Notes under the pieces: generated by a model | Database searches by the model: none | Seen by the model: the letters and a program-made list of their open reading frames with translations, nothing else | What the model was told of the DNA's origin: nothing | Translations under genes and position numbers: made by a program | Part shown: positions 28,395 to 37,507 of the stretch, in pieces | Numbering within the stretch: position 1 is the first letter of the stretch | How the letters are laid out: the number at the start of each line of letters is the position of its first letter | Assembly (NCBI RefSeq): GCF_900119185.1 | Contig: NZ_FPJE01000002.1 | Coordinates: forward strand, 263,988 to 327,987 | DNA: 64,000 bases | Source: Sinomicrobium oceani | GTDB lineage: Bacteria; Bacteroidota; Bacteroidia; Flavobacteriales; Flavobacteriaceae | Direction: 5' to 3'

Positions 28395-28523
28395 CTGTTT
28401 CTGTTTTTACCTCCTATAAGGTGATATGATAATGGGCTGCCCTGATTATAAATAGCAATTCAGGAATATACGGCGCAACCTGTAGGCGCCATAACTAACA
28501 AAACCCCCGGGCAGCCCATTTCT

Positions 28524-29384
28524 TTATTCTTCTTTAGCTTCCCAGAGATCGCCCTGAGGTTCCTTGGGGTTGGCAGGCGTAGTTCCTTCCATCGAAAGCA
28601 CATAACTCGCCACCTGCTGTATTTCCAGGGGACGCAGCGATTGTTTCCACGCGATCATCCCTTTTCCGGACCGTCCACCTTCGGAGATGGTGTGAAAGAC
28701 GTTTTTAATACCGCCCCCGAGTATCCAGTACGGATCGGTAAGGTTAGGTCCTATACCACCCCCGCCATCGGCCATGTGACAAGCCACACAGTTGGTCTGA
28801 AAAATCGCTTTTCCGGCTTCCAGGTCATCTGCTTCGGTGAGCAGCGTTACCGTATTGGCATCGACCAGGTCTTTGGCTGTCTCCCTGTATCTGGCTATAG
28901 CTTCTTCGGCCTGTGCCACCTCGGTACGATATTCCTCTTCCTGGTCCGGACCGTCCATAATTTCAAAACGAACCAGATAAAGCGCAGCAAAGATTATGGT
29001 GAGGTAAAAACCGTAAAGCCACCATGGCGGTAAGGAATTGTCGAGCTCGCGAATACCGTCATAATTGTGATCCAGTAAGATCTCCCCTTCCTGTTCCAGC
29101 GGTTTGGTTTTCGTGAGTTTTTTGAGCCATACCTTATGCCAGGGTACTTTGGCTTCCTCGGCTTGTCGTTGTTCCTCGGTCATCATAACCTCTGTCAATC
29201 TTCGCAAAGCGGAAAGAACAGCTTCTACCGCAACCAGAATTATGGTAAAGGTCAGCAGGAATAACAGTACTGCCGGATATTCGATAAAGGCAGGCTTGTC
29301 GCCGGAATCGATAAAATATTCCGCAGCGCCGAAAACAAGGGCGACAATGACAATAATTCGGAGATAGGATGAAAATGACCTCAT
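28524..29384 (-). CDS. ccoP: cbb3-type cytochrome c oxidase subunit III, single haem
   Basis: 286 residues. Two N-terminal hydrophobic helices (about 8-24 and 34-60), a linker, a third helix near 120-138, then one cytochrome c domain with CVACH at 199-203 and the distal methionine in GKGMIAWKQSL. Classical proteobacterial CcoP has two haem c sites; only one is visible here, as seen in other Bacteroidota. It passes electrons to CcoO/CcoN. The start overlaps the end of ccoQ by four bases, which indicates translational coupling. Confidence 0.93.
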   Translation of the reverse strand: MRSFSSYLRIIVIVALVFGAAEYFIDSGDKPAFIEYPAVLLFLLTFTIILVAVEAVLSALRRLTEVMMTEEQRQAEEAKVPWHKVWLKKLTKTKPLEQEGEILLDHNYDGIRELDNSLPPWWLYGFYLTIIFAALYLVRFEIMDGPDQEEEYRTEVAQAEEAIARYRETAKDLVDANTVTLLTEADDLEAGKAIFQTNCVACHMADGGGGIGPNLTDPYWILGGGIKNVFHTISEGGRSGKGMIAWKQSLRPLEIQQVASYVLSMEGTTPANPKEPQGDLWEAKEE

Positions 29385-29566
29385 AATGCTTCGTTTTCTT
29401 TAGATTCGAAAGGAATCTGTTTTACGGATTCTATATACGCTTTCTTTGCTGTGAACACCCACCAGAACAAACCGAGGAAGAACAGAAAGAAAATGGACAG
29501 CGATATGATGGGATATATCTGAACACCATCTATAGTGGCCAGGTGATCTTTGATGAATTTTAACAT
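29381..29566 (-). CDS. ccoQ: cbb3 oxidase subunit CcoQ
   Basis: 61 residues with a single membrane helix (IYPIISLSIFFLFFLGLFWW, about 17-36) and a charged C-terminal tail. Size, topology and position between ccoNO and ccoP identify CcoQ/FixQ, which stabilises the oxidase complex. It starts two bases after the ccoNO stop and overlaps ccoP. Confidence 0.9.
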   Translation of the reverse strand: MLKFIKDHLATIDGVQIYPIISLSIFFLFFLGLFWWVFTAKKAYIESVKQIPFESKENEAL

Positions 29567-29568
29567 GT

Positions 29569-31767
29569 CTATTCGTTTTTAGCGGTGATACCCGGGTCTT
29601 TGATCTTGATATCGGTTCCCAGTCGCTGTAAGTAAGCGATCAGGGCTACGATCTCGCGATCCTGCATTTCTACGAACGTTTCGCCGCGTTCTTCGGCAAA
29701 CTTTTTGTCTTCTTCATAAGACTTTACGAAGTCCGGATCGTTGTACAGGTTCTGTTCTATCGCCCGGGCCTGTGCTTTCATGCTCTGCTGTGCTCCTGCA
29801 ATATCCTCTTCGGTATAAGGAACTCCGAGCGATACCATGGCTTCCATCTTACTTTCGGTAGCACTGCGATCGTGTTTACTCAGGATAAGCCATTTATAAC
29901 TCGGCATTATAGAACCGGATGAAGTACTTTGCGGGTCCCACATGTGATTGAAGTGCCAGTTGTCCGAATATTTTCCTCCTACCCGAAACAAATCCGGGCC
30001 GGTACGTTTACTTCCCCAAAGGAACGGGTGATCATAGACGTATTCTCCCGATCTGGAATATTCGCCATAGCGTTCTACTTCGCTTCGGAAAGGACGGATC
30101 ATTTGTGAATGACAGCTTACGCAGCCTTCCCTGATATAGATATCCCTTCCCTCCAGTTCGAGCGGGGTGTACGGTTTTACACTGCTTATCGTGGGAATGT
30201 TCGATTTTACCATCAGTGTCGGAACAATCTCTACGATACCACCGATAAGCACGGCTATGGTAGCGAGTATGGTGAGCTGCACGGGGCGACGCTCCAGCCA
30301 GGTATGAAAACCTTCTCCGGCGACTTTTCCTTTGGACACCCTTTGCAGGGCCGGGGCTTCGGCCAGTTCGTCGGTAACCTGGCTTCCCTTGCGCATCGTT
30401 ACCAGTACATTATACACCCCGACCAGGGCTCCGAGAATATACAGGGACCCACCGATGGCACGCATCCAGTACATCGGGATGATCTGTGTAACGGTTTCCA
30501 GGAAGTTCCCGTAAAGGAGCGTTCCGTCCGGATTGAACTGTTTCCACATCGAAGCCTGTGCAAATCCGGCTACATACATCGGAAGGGTATAAAGAACGAT
30601 CCCGAGTGTTCCTATCCAGAAGTGGAAATTCGCCAGGGTATTGGAATACAGTTTGGTCTTGAACATTCGCGGTACCAGCCAATAGATCATACCAAAGGTC
30701 AGGAACCCGTTCCATGCCAGTGCCCCTACGTGGACGTGCGCGATAACCCAGTCGGTAAAGTGTGCTATGGCATTGACATTTTTCAGGGACAGCATGGGGC
30801 CTTCGAAGGTCGCCATACCGTATCCGGTAATGGCTACCACCATAAATTTCAGCACAGGATCGGTACGGACTTTATCCCATGCACCGCGCAGGGTGAGCAA
30901 ACCGTTGATCATACCACCCCATGAAGGTGCGATGAGCATCACGGAAAACACAACCCCCAGGTTCTGTGCCCAGTCGGGCAGGGAAGAATACAACAAGTGG
31001 TGCGGACCGGCCCAGATATAAATAAAGATCAGGGACCAGAAATGCACTATAGATAATTTATAGGAATATACGGGTCTGTTGGCTGCTTTGGGCACAAAGT
31101 AGTACATTAAGCCCAGGAACGGCGTAGTGAGAAAGAAGGCTACGGCATTGTGTCCGTACCACCACTGTACGAGGGCATCCTGCACGCCGGCGTAGACCGA
31201 ATAACTCTTCAGGGCGCTTACCGGGATTTCGAGGCTGTTAAAAATATGGAGCACCGCTACGGTGACAAAGGTAGCCAGGTAAAACCACACGGCCACATAA
31301 AGGTGGCGCTGACGACGTTTGAGAATAGTTCCGATCATATTGGCCCCGAAAGCGACCCATACCAGTGCTATGGCAATATCAATAGGCCATTCGAGCTCGG
31401 CGTATTCCTTGGAAGTTGTGTATCCGAGCGGAAGTGTTATCGCCGCGGCAACTATGATCAGCTGCCATCCCCAAAAATTGAAATTGCTCAGAAAATCGCT
31501 GTACATACGCGCCTTGAGCAAGCGTTGCAGGGAATAATATACCCCGGCAAAAATAGCATTCCCAACAAATGCAAAGATAACGGCATTGGTGTGCAATGGC
31601 CTTAAACGCCCGAAACTCAACCAGGAAATGCCCTCGGTGAGGTTGGGGAACAAAAACAAAAATGCGAGTAACAGTCCGACGACCATCCCGATGATGCCCC
31701 AGAACATCGTAGCCAGCAAGAACCTGCGCACAATTTTGTTATCGTAGTAAAATTGCTCTATTTCCAT
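29569..31767 (-). CDS. ccoNO: Fused cbb3 oxidase subunits I and II (CcoN-CcoO)
   Basis: 732 residues. The CcoN part (about 1-480) has 12-13 membrane helices and the haem/copper ligands: PLHTNAVIF, WWYGHNAVAFFLTTPFLG (CuB histidine), AGPHHLLYSSLPDWAQ (histidine pair) and AHFTDWVIAHVHVGALAWN (haem histidines). After one more helix near 500-520, the CcoO part carries a single c-type haem, GCVSCHSQMIRPF, and the methionine ligand in SIMPSYKW. This is the catalytic core of the high-affinity terminal oxidase. The fusion of N and O is typical of Bacteroidota. Confidence 0.96.
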   Translation of the reverse strand: MEIEQFYYDNKIVRRFLLATMFWGIIGMVVGLLLAFLFLFPNLTEGISWLSFGRLRPLHTNAVIFAFVGNAIFAGVYYSLQRLLKARMYSDFLSNFNFWGWQLIIVAAAITLPLGYTTSKEYAELEWPIDIAIALVWVAFGANMIGTILKRRQRHLYVAVWFYLATFVTVAVLHIFNSLEIPVSALKSYSVYAGVQDALVQWWYGHNAVAFFLTTPFLGLMYYFVPKAANRPVYSYKLSIVHFWSLIFIYIWAGPHHLLYSSLPDWAQNLGVVFSVMLIAPSWGGMINGLLTLRGAWDKVRTDPVLKFMVVAITGYGMATFEGPMLSLKNVNAIAHFTDWVIAHVHVGALAWNGFLTFGMIYWLVPRMFKTKLYSNTLANFHFWIGTLGIVLYTLPMYVAGFAQASMWKQFNPDGTLLYGNFLETVTQIIPMYWMRAIGGSLYILGALVGVYNVLVTMRKGSQVTDELAEAPALQRVSKGKVAGEGFHTWLERRPVQLTILATIAVLIGGIVEIVPTLMVKSNIPTISSVKPYTPLELEGRDIYIREGCVSCHSQMIRPFRSEVERYGEYSRSGEYVYDHPFLWGSKRTGPDLFRVGGKYSDNWHFNHMWDPQSTSSGSIMPSYKWLILSKHDRSATESKMEAMVSLGVPYTEEDIAGAQQSMKAQARAIEQNLYNDPDFVKSYEEDKKFAEERGETFVEMQDREIVALIAYLQRLGTDIKIKDPGITAKNE

Positions 31768-31769
31768 AT

Positions 31770-31976
31770 TTATGATTGTTTATTAACTGTTGTAAGCTCT
31801 TCTTTTTCTTTTTCCCGTTTCTTCTCGTCCCTGACCACCTCATCCTCAAAAAGCATCCGTACCGAAGGTGTGTAACTGTCCTGGTACTGCCCGCTTTTTA
31901 CCGCAGTGATAAAGGCCGCCAGGAATACTATGGCCACTATGATACTCACCGTTATCAGGATATATATAACACTCAT
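31770..31976 (-). CDS. ccoS: cbb3 oxidase maturation protein CcoS
   Basis: 68 residues: one N-terminal membrane helix (about 3-25), then SGQYQDSYTPSVRMLFEDE, the family signature, and a charged tail. CcoS is required to load haem b and copper into CcoN. It is the first gene of the ccoS-NO-Q-P unit, two bases upstream of ccoNO, and follows an Fnr-type promoter. Confidence 0.9.
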   Translation of the reverse strand: MSVIYILITVSIIVAIVFLAAFITAVKSGQYQDSYTPSVRMLFEDEVVRDEKKREKEKEELTTVNKQS

Positions 31977-31996
31977 CGGGGGTTTGTTTATGTCGT

Positions 31997-32039
31997 CAAA
32001 ATTACTGTCCTGTCCCCGCTCAAAACATGATAAAAGTCA
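31997..32039 (-). promoter_or_regulatory. Fnr-type box and -7 element of the ccoS-NO-Q-P operon
   Basis: Box TGATAAAAGTCA at 32028-32039, within the longer palindrome ACATGATAAAAGTCATGT, and -7 element TAATTTTG on the minus strand at 31997-32004. The centre-to-G distance is 36.5 bases, identical to hemN. Confidence 0.85.
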
Positions 32040-32047
32040 TGTTCGCC

Positions 32048-34432
32048 TTATTTTAGCTTCCTGCTTATAAAATTGGTAAGCAGTGTAACAAAGACTACAA
32101 TAGTCACGGAACTCAGCGGCATCAGTATGGCGGCCACTACGGGCGACAATCTTCCGGTGACCGCAAAAGAGAGCCCTGCGATATTGTACAGGAAGGACAG
32201 CACAAAACTTACTTTCAATACTCTTATACCTTTACGTGCCACGGTTATAAACTCGGGGATATCCCGGAAGCGGGACGCATCGAGTATGGCGTCACAGGCC
32301 GGAGAAAAGGCATTGGTATCTTCGGCAATGACCACGCCGACATCGCTTTGCTGCAAGGCACCGGCATCGTTAAGTCCGTCTCCTATCATCATTACCCGGG
32401 CGCCCGCGTCCCTGTACCGCCTCACATCGTTGAGCTTGTCCTGAGGCTTACGGTTAAAAAGCATCTGCACCCCGGGAGGCAACAGTTTTTCCAGCTTTCC
32501 TTTTTCACTGTCGTTATCACCGCTCAGTATGGCCAGGCGATACTGACGGGAAAGCCTGTCGAAAAGCAGTGAGACGCCTTCTCTGTACATATTCCCGAAC
32601 GTGAATTTTCCGCGGTACCCATGATCGGTAGTGATGTGTACACTGGTATGCCGGTCCGCATCGGGATCTTCTTCTTTTCCGGCAAAGCGCGCAGAACCGA
32701 TGCGGATGTGTTTCTCGGTATAGGAAGCTTCTATGCCCTCTCCTTTGTGCTCTTCGAAAGCGTCGGGGGTGAGGATACCATGGCTGTCCAGTATGGCATA
32801 GAGTTGTCTGCTCAACGGATGCGATGAGTTTCGCAACGTACTTTTCAGCATACGCTCTTCATCCGCATCGAGCGTGTTGCCTTCGTAGGCAATAGCCGAT
32901 GTATTGCCCCGGGTAATTGTTCCTGTTTTATCGAATATGACCGTGTCTATATGAGCCAGTCTCTCCAGGACAGAGGCATTCTTCAGGTAAAATTTCGTAT
33001 TGCCGAATATCCGCACGAGATTTCCCAGGGCAAACGGAGCCGCCAGGGCCAGCGCACAAGGACATGCTATGATAAGTACGGCCGTAAAAGCGTTGAATGC
33101 CACATCGGTATACCCGGTAAAAAACCAGTAGGCAAAAGACAGTATGGCGATAAGGAGGATTACCGGGGTGAAATAATGGCTTACGGTGTTGGTCAGACTC
33201 TTGTAGCGATCTTCTTTTTTCTCTCCGAAAGTGCGGTCCGACCACAACCGGGTGAGGTAGCTTTTGGATACCGAGCTCGTGGCTTCGATCTCGAGCAAAC
33301 CGGATAACTGCCTTCCTCCGGCAAACAGTTTATCGCCGGCAGATTTTACTACCGGATCGGCCTCGCCGGTTACAAAACTGTAGTCGATAAGGGCATGACC
33401 TCTGAGCAATCGGCCATCCACCGGGATGAGCTCTTCGTTACGAACCAGGAAATGATCGCCTTTTTTAAGGTCGTTGACCTGCACGGTTTCTTCCCTGGAG
33501 CCGGATATCCTGGTTACTGCAACCGGAAAATAAGATTTGTAATCGCGCTCGAACGAAAGGAAATCGTACGTTTTCTGTTGCAGGTATTTCCCTATGGTCA
33601 TAAAAAAGATCAGCCCGGTGAGACTGTCAAAAAAACCGGAACCGTACCCGAAGGCTATATCTGCAACACTCCGGATGAACATTACTGCTATCCCCAAAGC
33701 TATAGGCACATCGATATTCAGCATTCCCGATCGTATGCTTTTACAGGAAGACACAAAATAATCCCAGGCGGCGTAAAACACGGCAGGAAGCGATAACGCA
33801 AACATCAGCCACCGGAAAAACGGCTTGTACTGTTCCAGCCAGAACTCTTCCATTTCGAAATATTCCGGAAAGGACAGGAGCATGACGTTACCGAAAGCAA
33901 AACCGGCTATCCCCAATTTATACAGCAGGGTTTTATCGCTACCCGATTTTCCCGATTCGAGATGCTGCAGATTGATATTCGGTTCATATCCGATAGAAGC
34001 CAGTAATACCACGATTTCCTTGAGCGAAACAGCCTGACTGTCAAATGTAATCCGGATGCTTTTCTTCGGGAAATCTACCTGGGATTCCCGGATACCTCCA
34101 TGCAGTTTTTTCAGGTTTTCAAGGATCCATATACAGGAACTGCAGTGTATTCCGGGGATATAAAGTTGCGTAATATGTATGGTCCCCTCGTCGAACTCCA
34201 GGAATTTACCGGCGATCTCCGGGGTATCGAGAAAGTCATACCTGGAATTTATTTCTTTAGGACGCGATCCGGGAGTGTTCTCCAGTTCGTAGTAACTTTC
34301 CAGACCATTCCCCGCGAGTATGGAATATACGGTTTTACATCCCGTACAACAGAAATTCTTGTCGTCCTGCGTAATCTCTACTCCTTCACAGGGTGTACCG
34401 CAGTGAAAACAGTTTTTTTCGTCATGTTCCAT
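32048..34432 (-). CDS. ccoI: Copper-exporting P-type ATPase for cbb3 assembly
   Basis: 794 residues, P1B-type ATPase that moves copper to the periplasmic side for the oxidase. The N terminus has a cysteine-rich metal-binding segment (CFHCGTPCEG...FCCTGCKTVY) followed by a heavy-metal-associated domain with HCSSCIWIL near 96. Membrane helices include the CPCALALAAP ion-path motif. The catalytic aspartate is in FDKTGTITRG, and the ATP-binding hinge in MIGDGLNDAGAL. It is transcribed divergently from the Crp/Fnr gene and has its own Fnr-type promoter. Confidence 0.95.
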   Translation of the reverse strand: MEHDEKNCFHCGTPCEGVEITQDDKNFCCTGCKTVYSILAGNGLESYYELENTPGSRPKEINSRYDFLDTPEIAGKFLEFDEGTIHITQLYIPGIHCSSCIWILENLKKLHGGIRESQVDFPKKSIRITFDSQAVSLKEIVVLLASIGYEPNINLQHLESGKSGSDKTLLYKLGIAGFAFGNVMLLSFPEYFEMEEFWLEQYKPFFRWLMFALSLPAVFYAAWDYFVSSCKSIRSGMLNIDVPIALGIAVMFIRSVADIAFGYGSGFFDSLTGLIFFMTIGKYLQQKTYDFLSFERDYKSYFPVAVTRISGSREETVQVNDLKKGDHFLVRNEELIPVDGRLLRGHALIDYSFVTGEADPVVKSAGDKLFAGGRQLSGLLEIEATSSVSKSYLTRLWSDRTFGEKKEDRYKSLTNTVSHYFTPVILLIAILSFAYWFFTGYTDVAFNAFTAVLIIACPCALALAAPFALGNLVRIFGNTKFYLKNASVLERLAHIDTVIFDKTGTITRGNTSAIAYEGNTLDADEERMLKSTLRNSSHPLSRQLYAILDSHGILTPDAFEEHKGEGIEASYTEKHIRIGSARFAGKEEDPDADRHTSVHITTDHGYRGKFTFGNMYREGVSLLFDRLSRQYRLAILSGDNDSEKGKLEKLLPPGVQMLFNRKPQDKLNDVRRYRDAGARVMMIGDGLNDAGALQQSDVGVVIAEDTNAFSPACDAILDASRFRDIPEFITVARKGIRVLKVSFVLSFLYNIAGLSFAVTGRLSPVVAAILMPLSSVTIVVFVTLLTNFISRKLK

Positions 34433-34450
34433 ATCCGTCTGATTTGATCA

Positions 34451-34493
34451 CAAAAGTGAAAAACCGCTATCGGAAATAACATGATATTTGTCA
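34451..34493 (-). promoter_or_regulatory. Fnr-type box and -7-like element of ccoI
   Basis: Box at 34482-34493, which reads TGACAAATATCA in the direction of ccoI, identical to the hemN box. The -7-like element CACTTTTG (one mismatch to TAnnTTTG) is at 34451-34458 with its last G 36.5 bases from the box centre. The fnr gene in the other direction has no -7 match at that distance. Confidence 0.78.
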
Positions 34494-34535
34494 GCTTATA
34501 TTTTGTAATTTTACACCCTATTTCAAGTGAAGGTT

Positions 34536-35237
34536 ATGGATAGGTGCGAGCAATGTATAGTACGCCAGTTTAGTGCGCTGAATGCACTCACGAAAGATGA
34601 ACTGATGCAGATGACCGTCTGTCGCACATCGGAAAGTGTTAAAAAAGGACAGGTCCTTTTTACCGAAGGCGAGTTCCTCAAGGGCGTATATTGCATTAAA
34701 AATGGTATATGCAAGCTCACCAAACTGAGTGCCAACGGCAGGGAGCAGATCGTAAAACTGATCACCCGGGGAGACCTGCTCGGCCAGCGCAGTATTATGA
34801 GTAACGAAAAAGTTAACCTCAGTGCTATTGCCGTTACCGATATGGAGATCTGCCTGTTGCCCAGGGAAGAGATCCTGAGATCTATGGAGACCAATCGGGA
34901 GTTTTCTTCCGAGATGATACGGGACGTATGCCACGATCTTAAAAATGCCAACAATTCTACGGTAAATATGGCTCAGAAAACGGTAAAACAGCGCCTTGCC
35001 GATACCCTCCTCTACCTCTATCGTACTTTTGGTGTCGACGAACATGGCTTTCTACGGGCACAGCTTACCCGGGAGGAACTTGCCGGACTGGTAGGCACGG
35101 CTACAGAATCGCTGATACGTATGCTTTCGGGTTTCACCCGGGACGGCCTTATACAAACGGAAGGAAAGAAAATAAAACCTGCTACGGTACCGGGACTCGA
35201 AAAGATATCTAACGGTCAGGAAGGCATCACCTCCTGA
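34536..35237 (+). CDS. Crp/Fnr-family transcriptional regulator
   Basis: About 233 residues from the ATG at 34536; a GTG nine bases earlier is possible. Cyclic-nucleotide-type beta-roll at about 15-130 (GQVLFTEGEFLKGVYCIKNG), dimer helix about 135-155, and a C-terminal helix-turn-helix (LTREELAGLVGTATESLIRML) with the E-S-L-I-R recognition segment. The N terminus has CEQC, but the four-cysteine set of E. coli Fnr is not complete, so oxygen sensing through a 4Fe-4S cluster is uncertain. Its place beside ccoI makes it the main candidate to read the five boxes described here. Confidence 0.88.
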   Translation: MDRCEQCIVRQFSALNALTKDELMQMTVCRTSESVKKGQVLFTEGEFLKGVYCIKNGICKLTKLSANGREQIVKLITRGDLLGQRSIMSNEKVNLSAIAVTDMEICLLPREEILRSMETNREFSSEMIRDVCHDLKNANNSTVNMAQKTVKQRLADTLLYLYRTFGVDEHGFLRAQLTREELAGLVGTATESLIRMLSGFTRDGLIQTEGKKIKPATVPGLEKISNGQEGITS

Positions 35238-35243
35238 TCTGCG

Positions 35244-35882
35244 TTAATCCACAGTCTCCGCACCGATGTGGTATGCACATCTCCGGGCACCTGCCAGGAT
35301 ATGATCTATACGCCGTACGACGACCTGGTCGCCCAGCACGGATTGAAAGGTCTTTAATTCAGTACTGCAGAATTTCTGACACGCTTTGGCAGCTTCACAT
35401 ATCGGGCAGTGATTTTCCAGGAAAAGATACCCCTTGTCTGTTTTTTCATAATGGGCCATATAGCCTTCTTCGCTACGGATAGCAGCAAGTTTACGGATAC
35501 GGTCTTCGAGTGTCGTATGTGTATCCATAAGCTTCTCATACCGTTTCCGGTTGTCTTCACCGGTAGCCGCGACGATCTTATCCAGGGCTTCTTCTCCCAG
35601 GCTTTCCCTGATCTGCTGAATAAGTTTTACCGTCAGACCGGGATGCGAATCCGGAAATTTGGCATGCCCCTTTCCGGTAAGCGACCATATCTGCTGCGGC
35701 CGGCCACGCCCCCTGGAAACGCTGCGGGAAGTGACCAGGCCTTCCCCGGAGAGCTTTAACAGTTGAAAACGGGCGCCCTCAGTGGTGATTTCCAACTCCG
35801 ACGCCAGTTCTTTGAGACTCTTAGGTCCTTGATTTTTAAGTATCCAAATGGCTTTGTCATATACTTCAGCTTCATTTATCAT
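35244..35882 (-). CDS. SufR-like iron-sulfur transcriptional regulator
   Basis: About 212 residues from the ATG at 35880-35882; a longer frame from 35927 would run through the operator and promoter, so it is rejected. N-terminal winged helix-turn-helix of DeoR/ArsR type (PKSLKELASELEITTEGARF, then SRGRGRPQQIWSLT). The C-terminal part has NHCPICEAAKACQKFC and GARRCAYHI, the cysteine arrangement of SufR-type repressors that bind an iron-sulfur cluster. SufR represses suf genes when clusters are plentiful; here no suf genes are adjacent. The divergent neighbour is sodA, so a role in oxidative stress control is likely. Confidence 0.8.
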   Translation of the reverse strand: MINEAEVYDKAIWILKNQGPKSLKELASELEITTEGARFQLLKLSGEGLVTSRSVSRGRGRPQQIWSLTGKGHAKFPDSHPGLTVKLIQQIRESLGEEALDKIVAATGEDNRKRYEKLMDTHTTLEDRIRKLAAIRSEEGYMAHYEKTDKGYLFLENHCPICEAAKACQKFCSTELKTFQSVLGDQVVVRRIDHILAGARRCAYHIGAETVD

Positions 35883-35899
35883 AATAAACAAAGTATTTA

Positions 35900-35930
35900 T
35901 TTGGTTTATTGTACAAATATAGTACATTTG
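35900..35930. promoter_or_regulatory. Shared operator and divergent -7 elements of sodA and the SufR-like gene
   Basis: The dyad TGTACaaatataGTACA spans 35910-35926. The sodA promoter has TTTG at 35900-35903 and TACATTTG at 35923-35930 with a 19-base spacer. The regulator gene has TATATTTG on the minus strand at 35914-35921. One bound protein would cover both -7 elements. Confidence 0.7.
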
Positions 35931-35971
35931 TCATGTAAAGAACGTTTATTTATTTTAAATACGGAAAAATC

Positions 35972-36580
35972 ATGTCATACGAATTAAAAGAATTACCGTA
36001 CGGATACGATGCCTTGTTTCCCTATATCGATGCGGAGACCATGCAAATCCATCACACCAAACATCACGCCGGTTATGTCAGTAAACTGAATGCCGCACTC
36101 AAAGAAGAAAATATCCAGCCCCAAAGTCTGGAAAAACTGCTTACCGGTATTTCGGGATATTCGGCGGGTATTCGTAACAATGCGGGGGGGCATTACAACC
36201 ACAGCTTATTCTGGTCGGTCCTTTCTCCCGAAGGCGGAGGAAAACCTTCCGGGGCTCTTGCCGAAGCTATCGATCGCGATTTCGGATCGTTCGGAGCATT
36301 TCAGGAAGCTTTCCGCACGGCTGCCGCATCGCGTTTCGGATCGGGCTGGGCCTGGCTTATTCTCACATCGGATCAAAAACTCAAGGTAACCTCTACGCCC
36401 AACCAGGACAATCCCCTGATGGATGTCGCCGAAGTCCGTGGACTGCCACTGCTCGGCCTGGATGTATGGGAACATGCCTATTATCTGAAATACCAGAACA
36501 AAAGGCCGGAATATATCGAGGCTTTCTGGCACATTATCAATTGGAGCGAAGTGGAGAAGCGATTCGGGAATCATTCCTGA
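35972..36580 (+). CDS. sodA: Cytoplasmic Fe/Mn superoxide dismutase
   Basis: 202 residues, no signal peptide. Metal ligands are visible in IHHTKHHAGYV (His27 region), NHSLFWSVL (second His) and LDVWEHAYYLKYQNKRPEY (Asp and His). GGHYNH and WAWLILTSD are family signatures. It converts superoxide to peroxide and oxygen. Divergent from the SufR-like gene across a common operator. A second, exported copy is encoded at 41.1 kb. Confidence 0.95.
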   Translation: MSYELKELPYGYDALFPYIDAETMQIHHTKHHAGYVSKLNAALKEENIQPQSLEKLLTGISGYSAGIRNNAGGHYNHSLFWSVLSPEGGGKPSGALAEAIDRDFGSFGAFQEAFRTAAASRFGSGWAWLILTSDQKLKVTSTPNQDNPLMDVAEVRGLPLLGLDVWEHAYYLKYQNKRPEYIEAFWHIINWSEVEKRFGNHS

Positions 36581-36598
36581 TCTGCGCTGCTTGTTCAC

Positions 36599-36629
36599 GG
36601 GGACCGGCCTTTTCCGCCTGCCGGTCCCC
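36599..36629 (+). terminator. Hairpin downstream of sodA
   Basis: Perfect 10-bp stem GGGGACCGGC / GCCGGTCCCC (36599-36608 with 36620-36629), loop of 11. The following T-run is weak. Confidence 0.6.
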
Positions 36630-36679
36630 TGCTCCTTGTAAAACAACAACTTTACCATCTGCGCATCACAATTTCTGCC

Positions 36680-37222
36680 ATGGAATACTACCGAAATCTA
36701 TTTGACCGGATTGTCCGCGACTGCAGTCGCGCCATATTGTCTTTTCCCGAAGATCTGTACCCCATGATTCCGGATAAGGTGCTTCTTCTCGATATCGGGA
36801 ACAATACCCTCTTTCATCGCGGACAGCTCTTTCCTTATAACGGTCCGGATACGATAAGGGAATTTCTTCCGGTACCTTATATCATTGTTACCTATACCTG
36901 GTCTCCGCATTCGGATGCCCCTTTGATTTCCCCGCTTCATTTTACATTTTCCGGATGGGGCGAAAGCCTTAAACAGGCATATTCCGATCTGTATTTCAAT
37001 TCCGAAGCACTATCGTATCTCCCTAAAGTCCGGGGGAAACTTCGCGTCATGCAAAAAGTCCTGGAGCTCTGTGCCCTACAGGAGATCCACAATGCATACC
37101 AGGACAAAAGCCTGGTGAATATATTCGGCTGGTTATACGATCCGGCAGAACAAAAACCGGAAGATCTCTATACCGACCTGCTTCTGACCCATGACGAAAC
37201 TTTGCTCCCCCTGATGGTCTGA
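36680..37222 (+). CDS. Hypothetical protein, 180 residues
   Basis: No recognised family, signal peptide or membrane helix. The sequence is soluble in type, rich in aromatic residues (YIIVTYTWSPHSD, HFTFSGWGESLKQAYSDLYF), with a helical C-terminal part. It begins 50 bases after the sodA hairpin and has no evident partner. The codon pattern and length suggest a real gene. Confidence 0.6.
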   Translation: MEYYRNLFDRIVRDCSRAILSFPEDLYPMIPDKVLLLDIGNNTLFHRGQLFPYNGPDTIREFLPVPYIIVTYTWSPHSDAPLISPLHFTFSGWGESLKQAYSDLYFNSEALSYLPKVRGKLRVMQKVLELCALQEIHNAYQDKSLVNIFGWLYDPAEQKPEDLYTDLLLTHDETLLPLMV

Positions 37223-37507
37223 CACAGCCTACGGCACCATACGGCTTCCTTCTTACGGAGCTCTTCGTTTTTGTCAAAAAGTTCTCCGGTGCACTATCCG
37301 TACTACGAAAAACCGTAATGATATCCGGCCGGAATTTCGTATATTCGTATTCCCCTTATCTCTTTTCGGAACATGGATTGAAAACGGAAGCCGTAATATC
37401 GTTATCACCGCCTTCGTTTTCTACGGGACCATACTGTGCCCTGTCACCGCAGGATATACTGATATATGGTTTTCAGCTCATAGACAACTAACCAAAATAC
37501 ACCGGTC

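Noticed and set aside
34494-34530. Autoregulation of the Crp/Fnr gene by the box at 34482-34493
   Set aside because: In the plus direction the expected -7 position reads CCTATTTC, not TAnnTTTG; the spacing fits ccoI instead.
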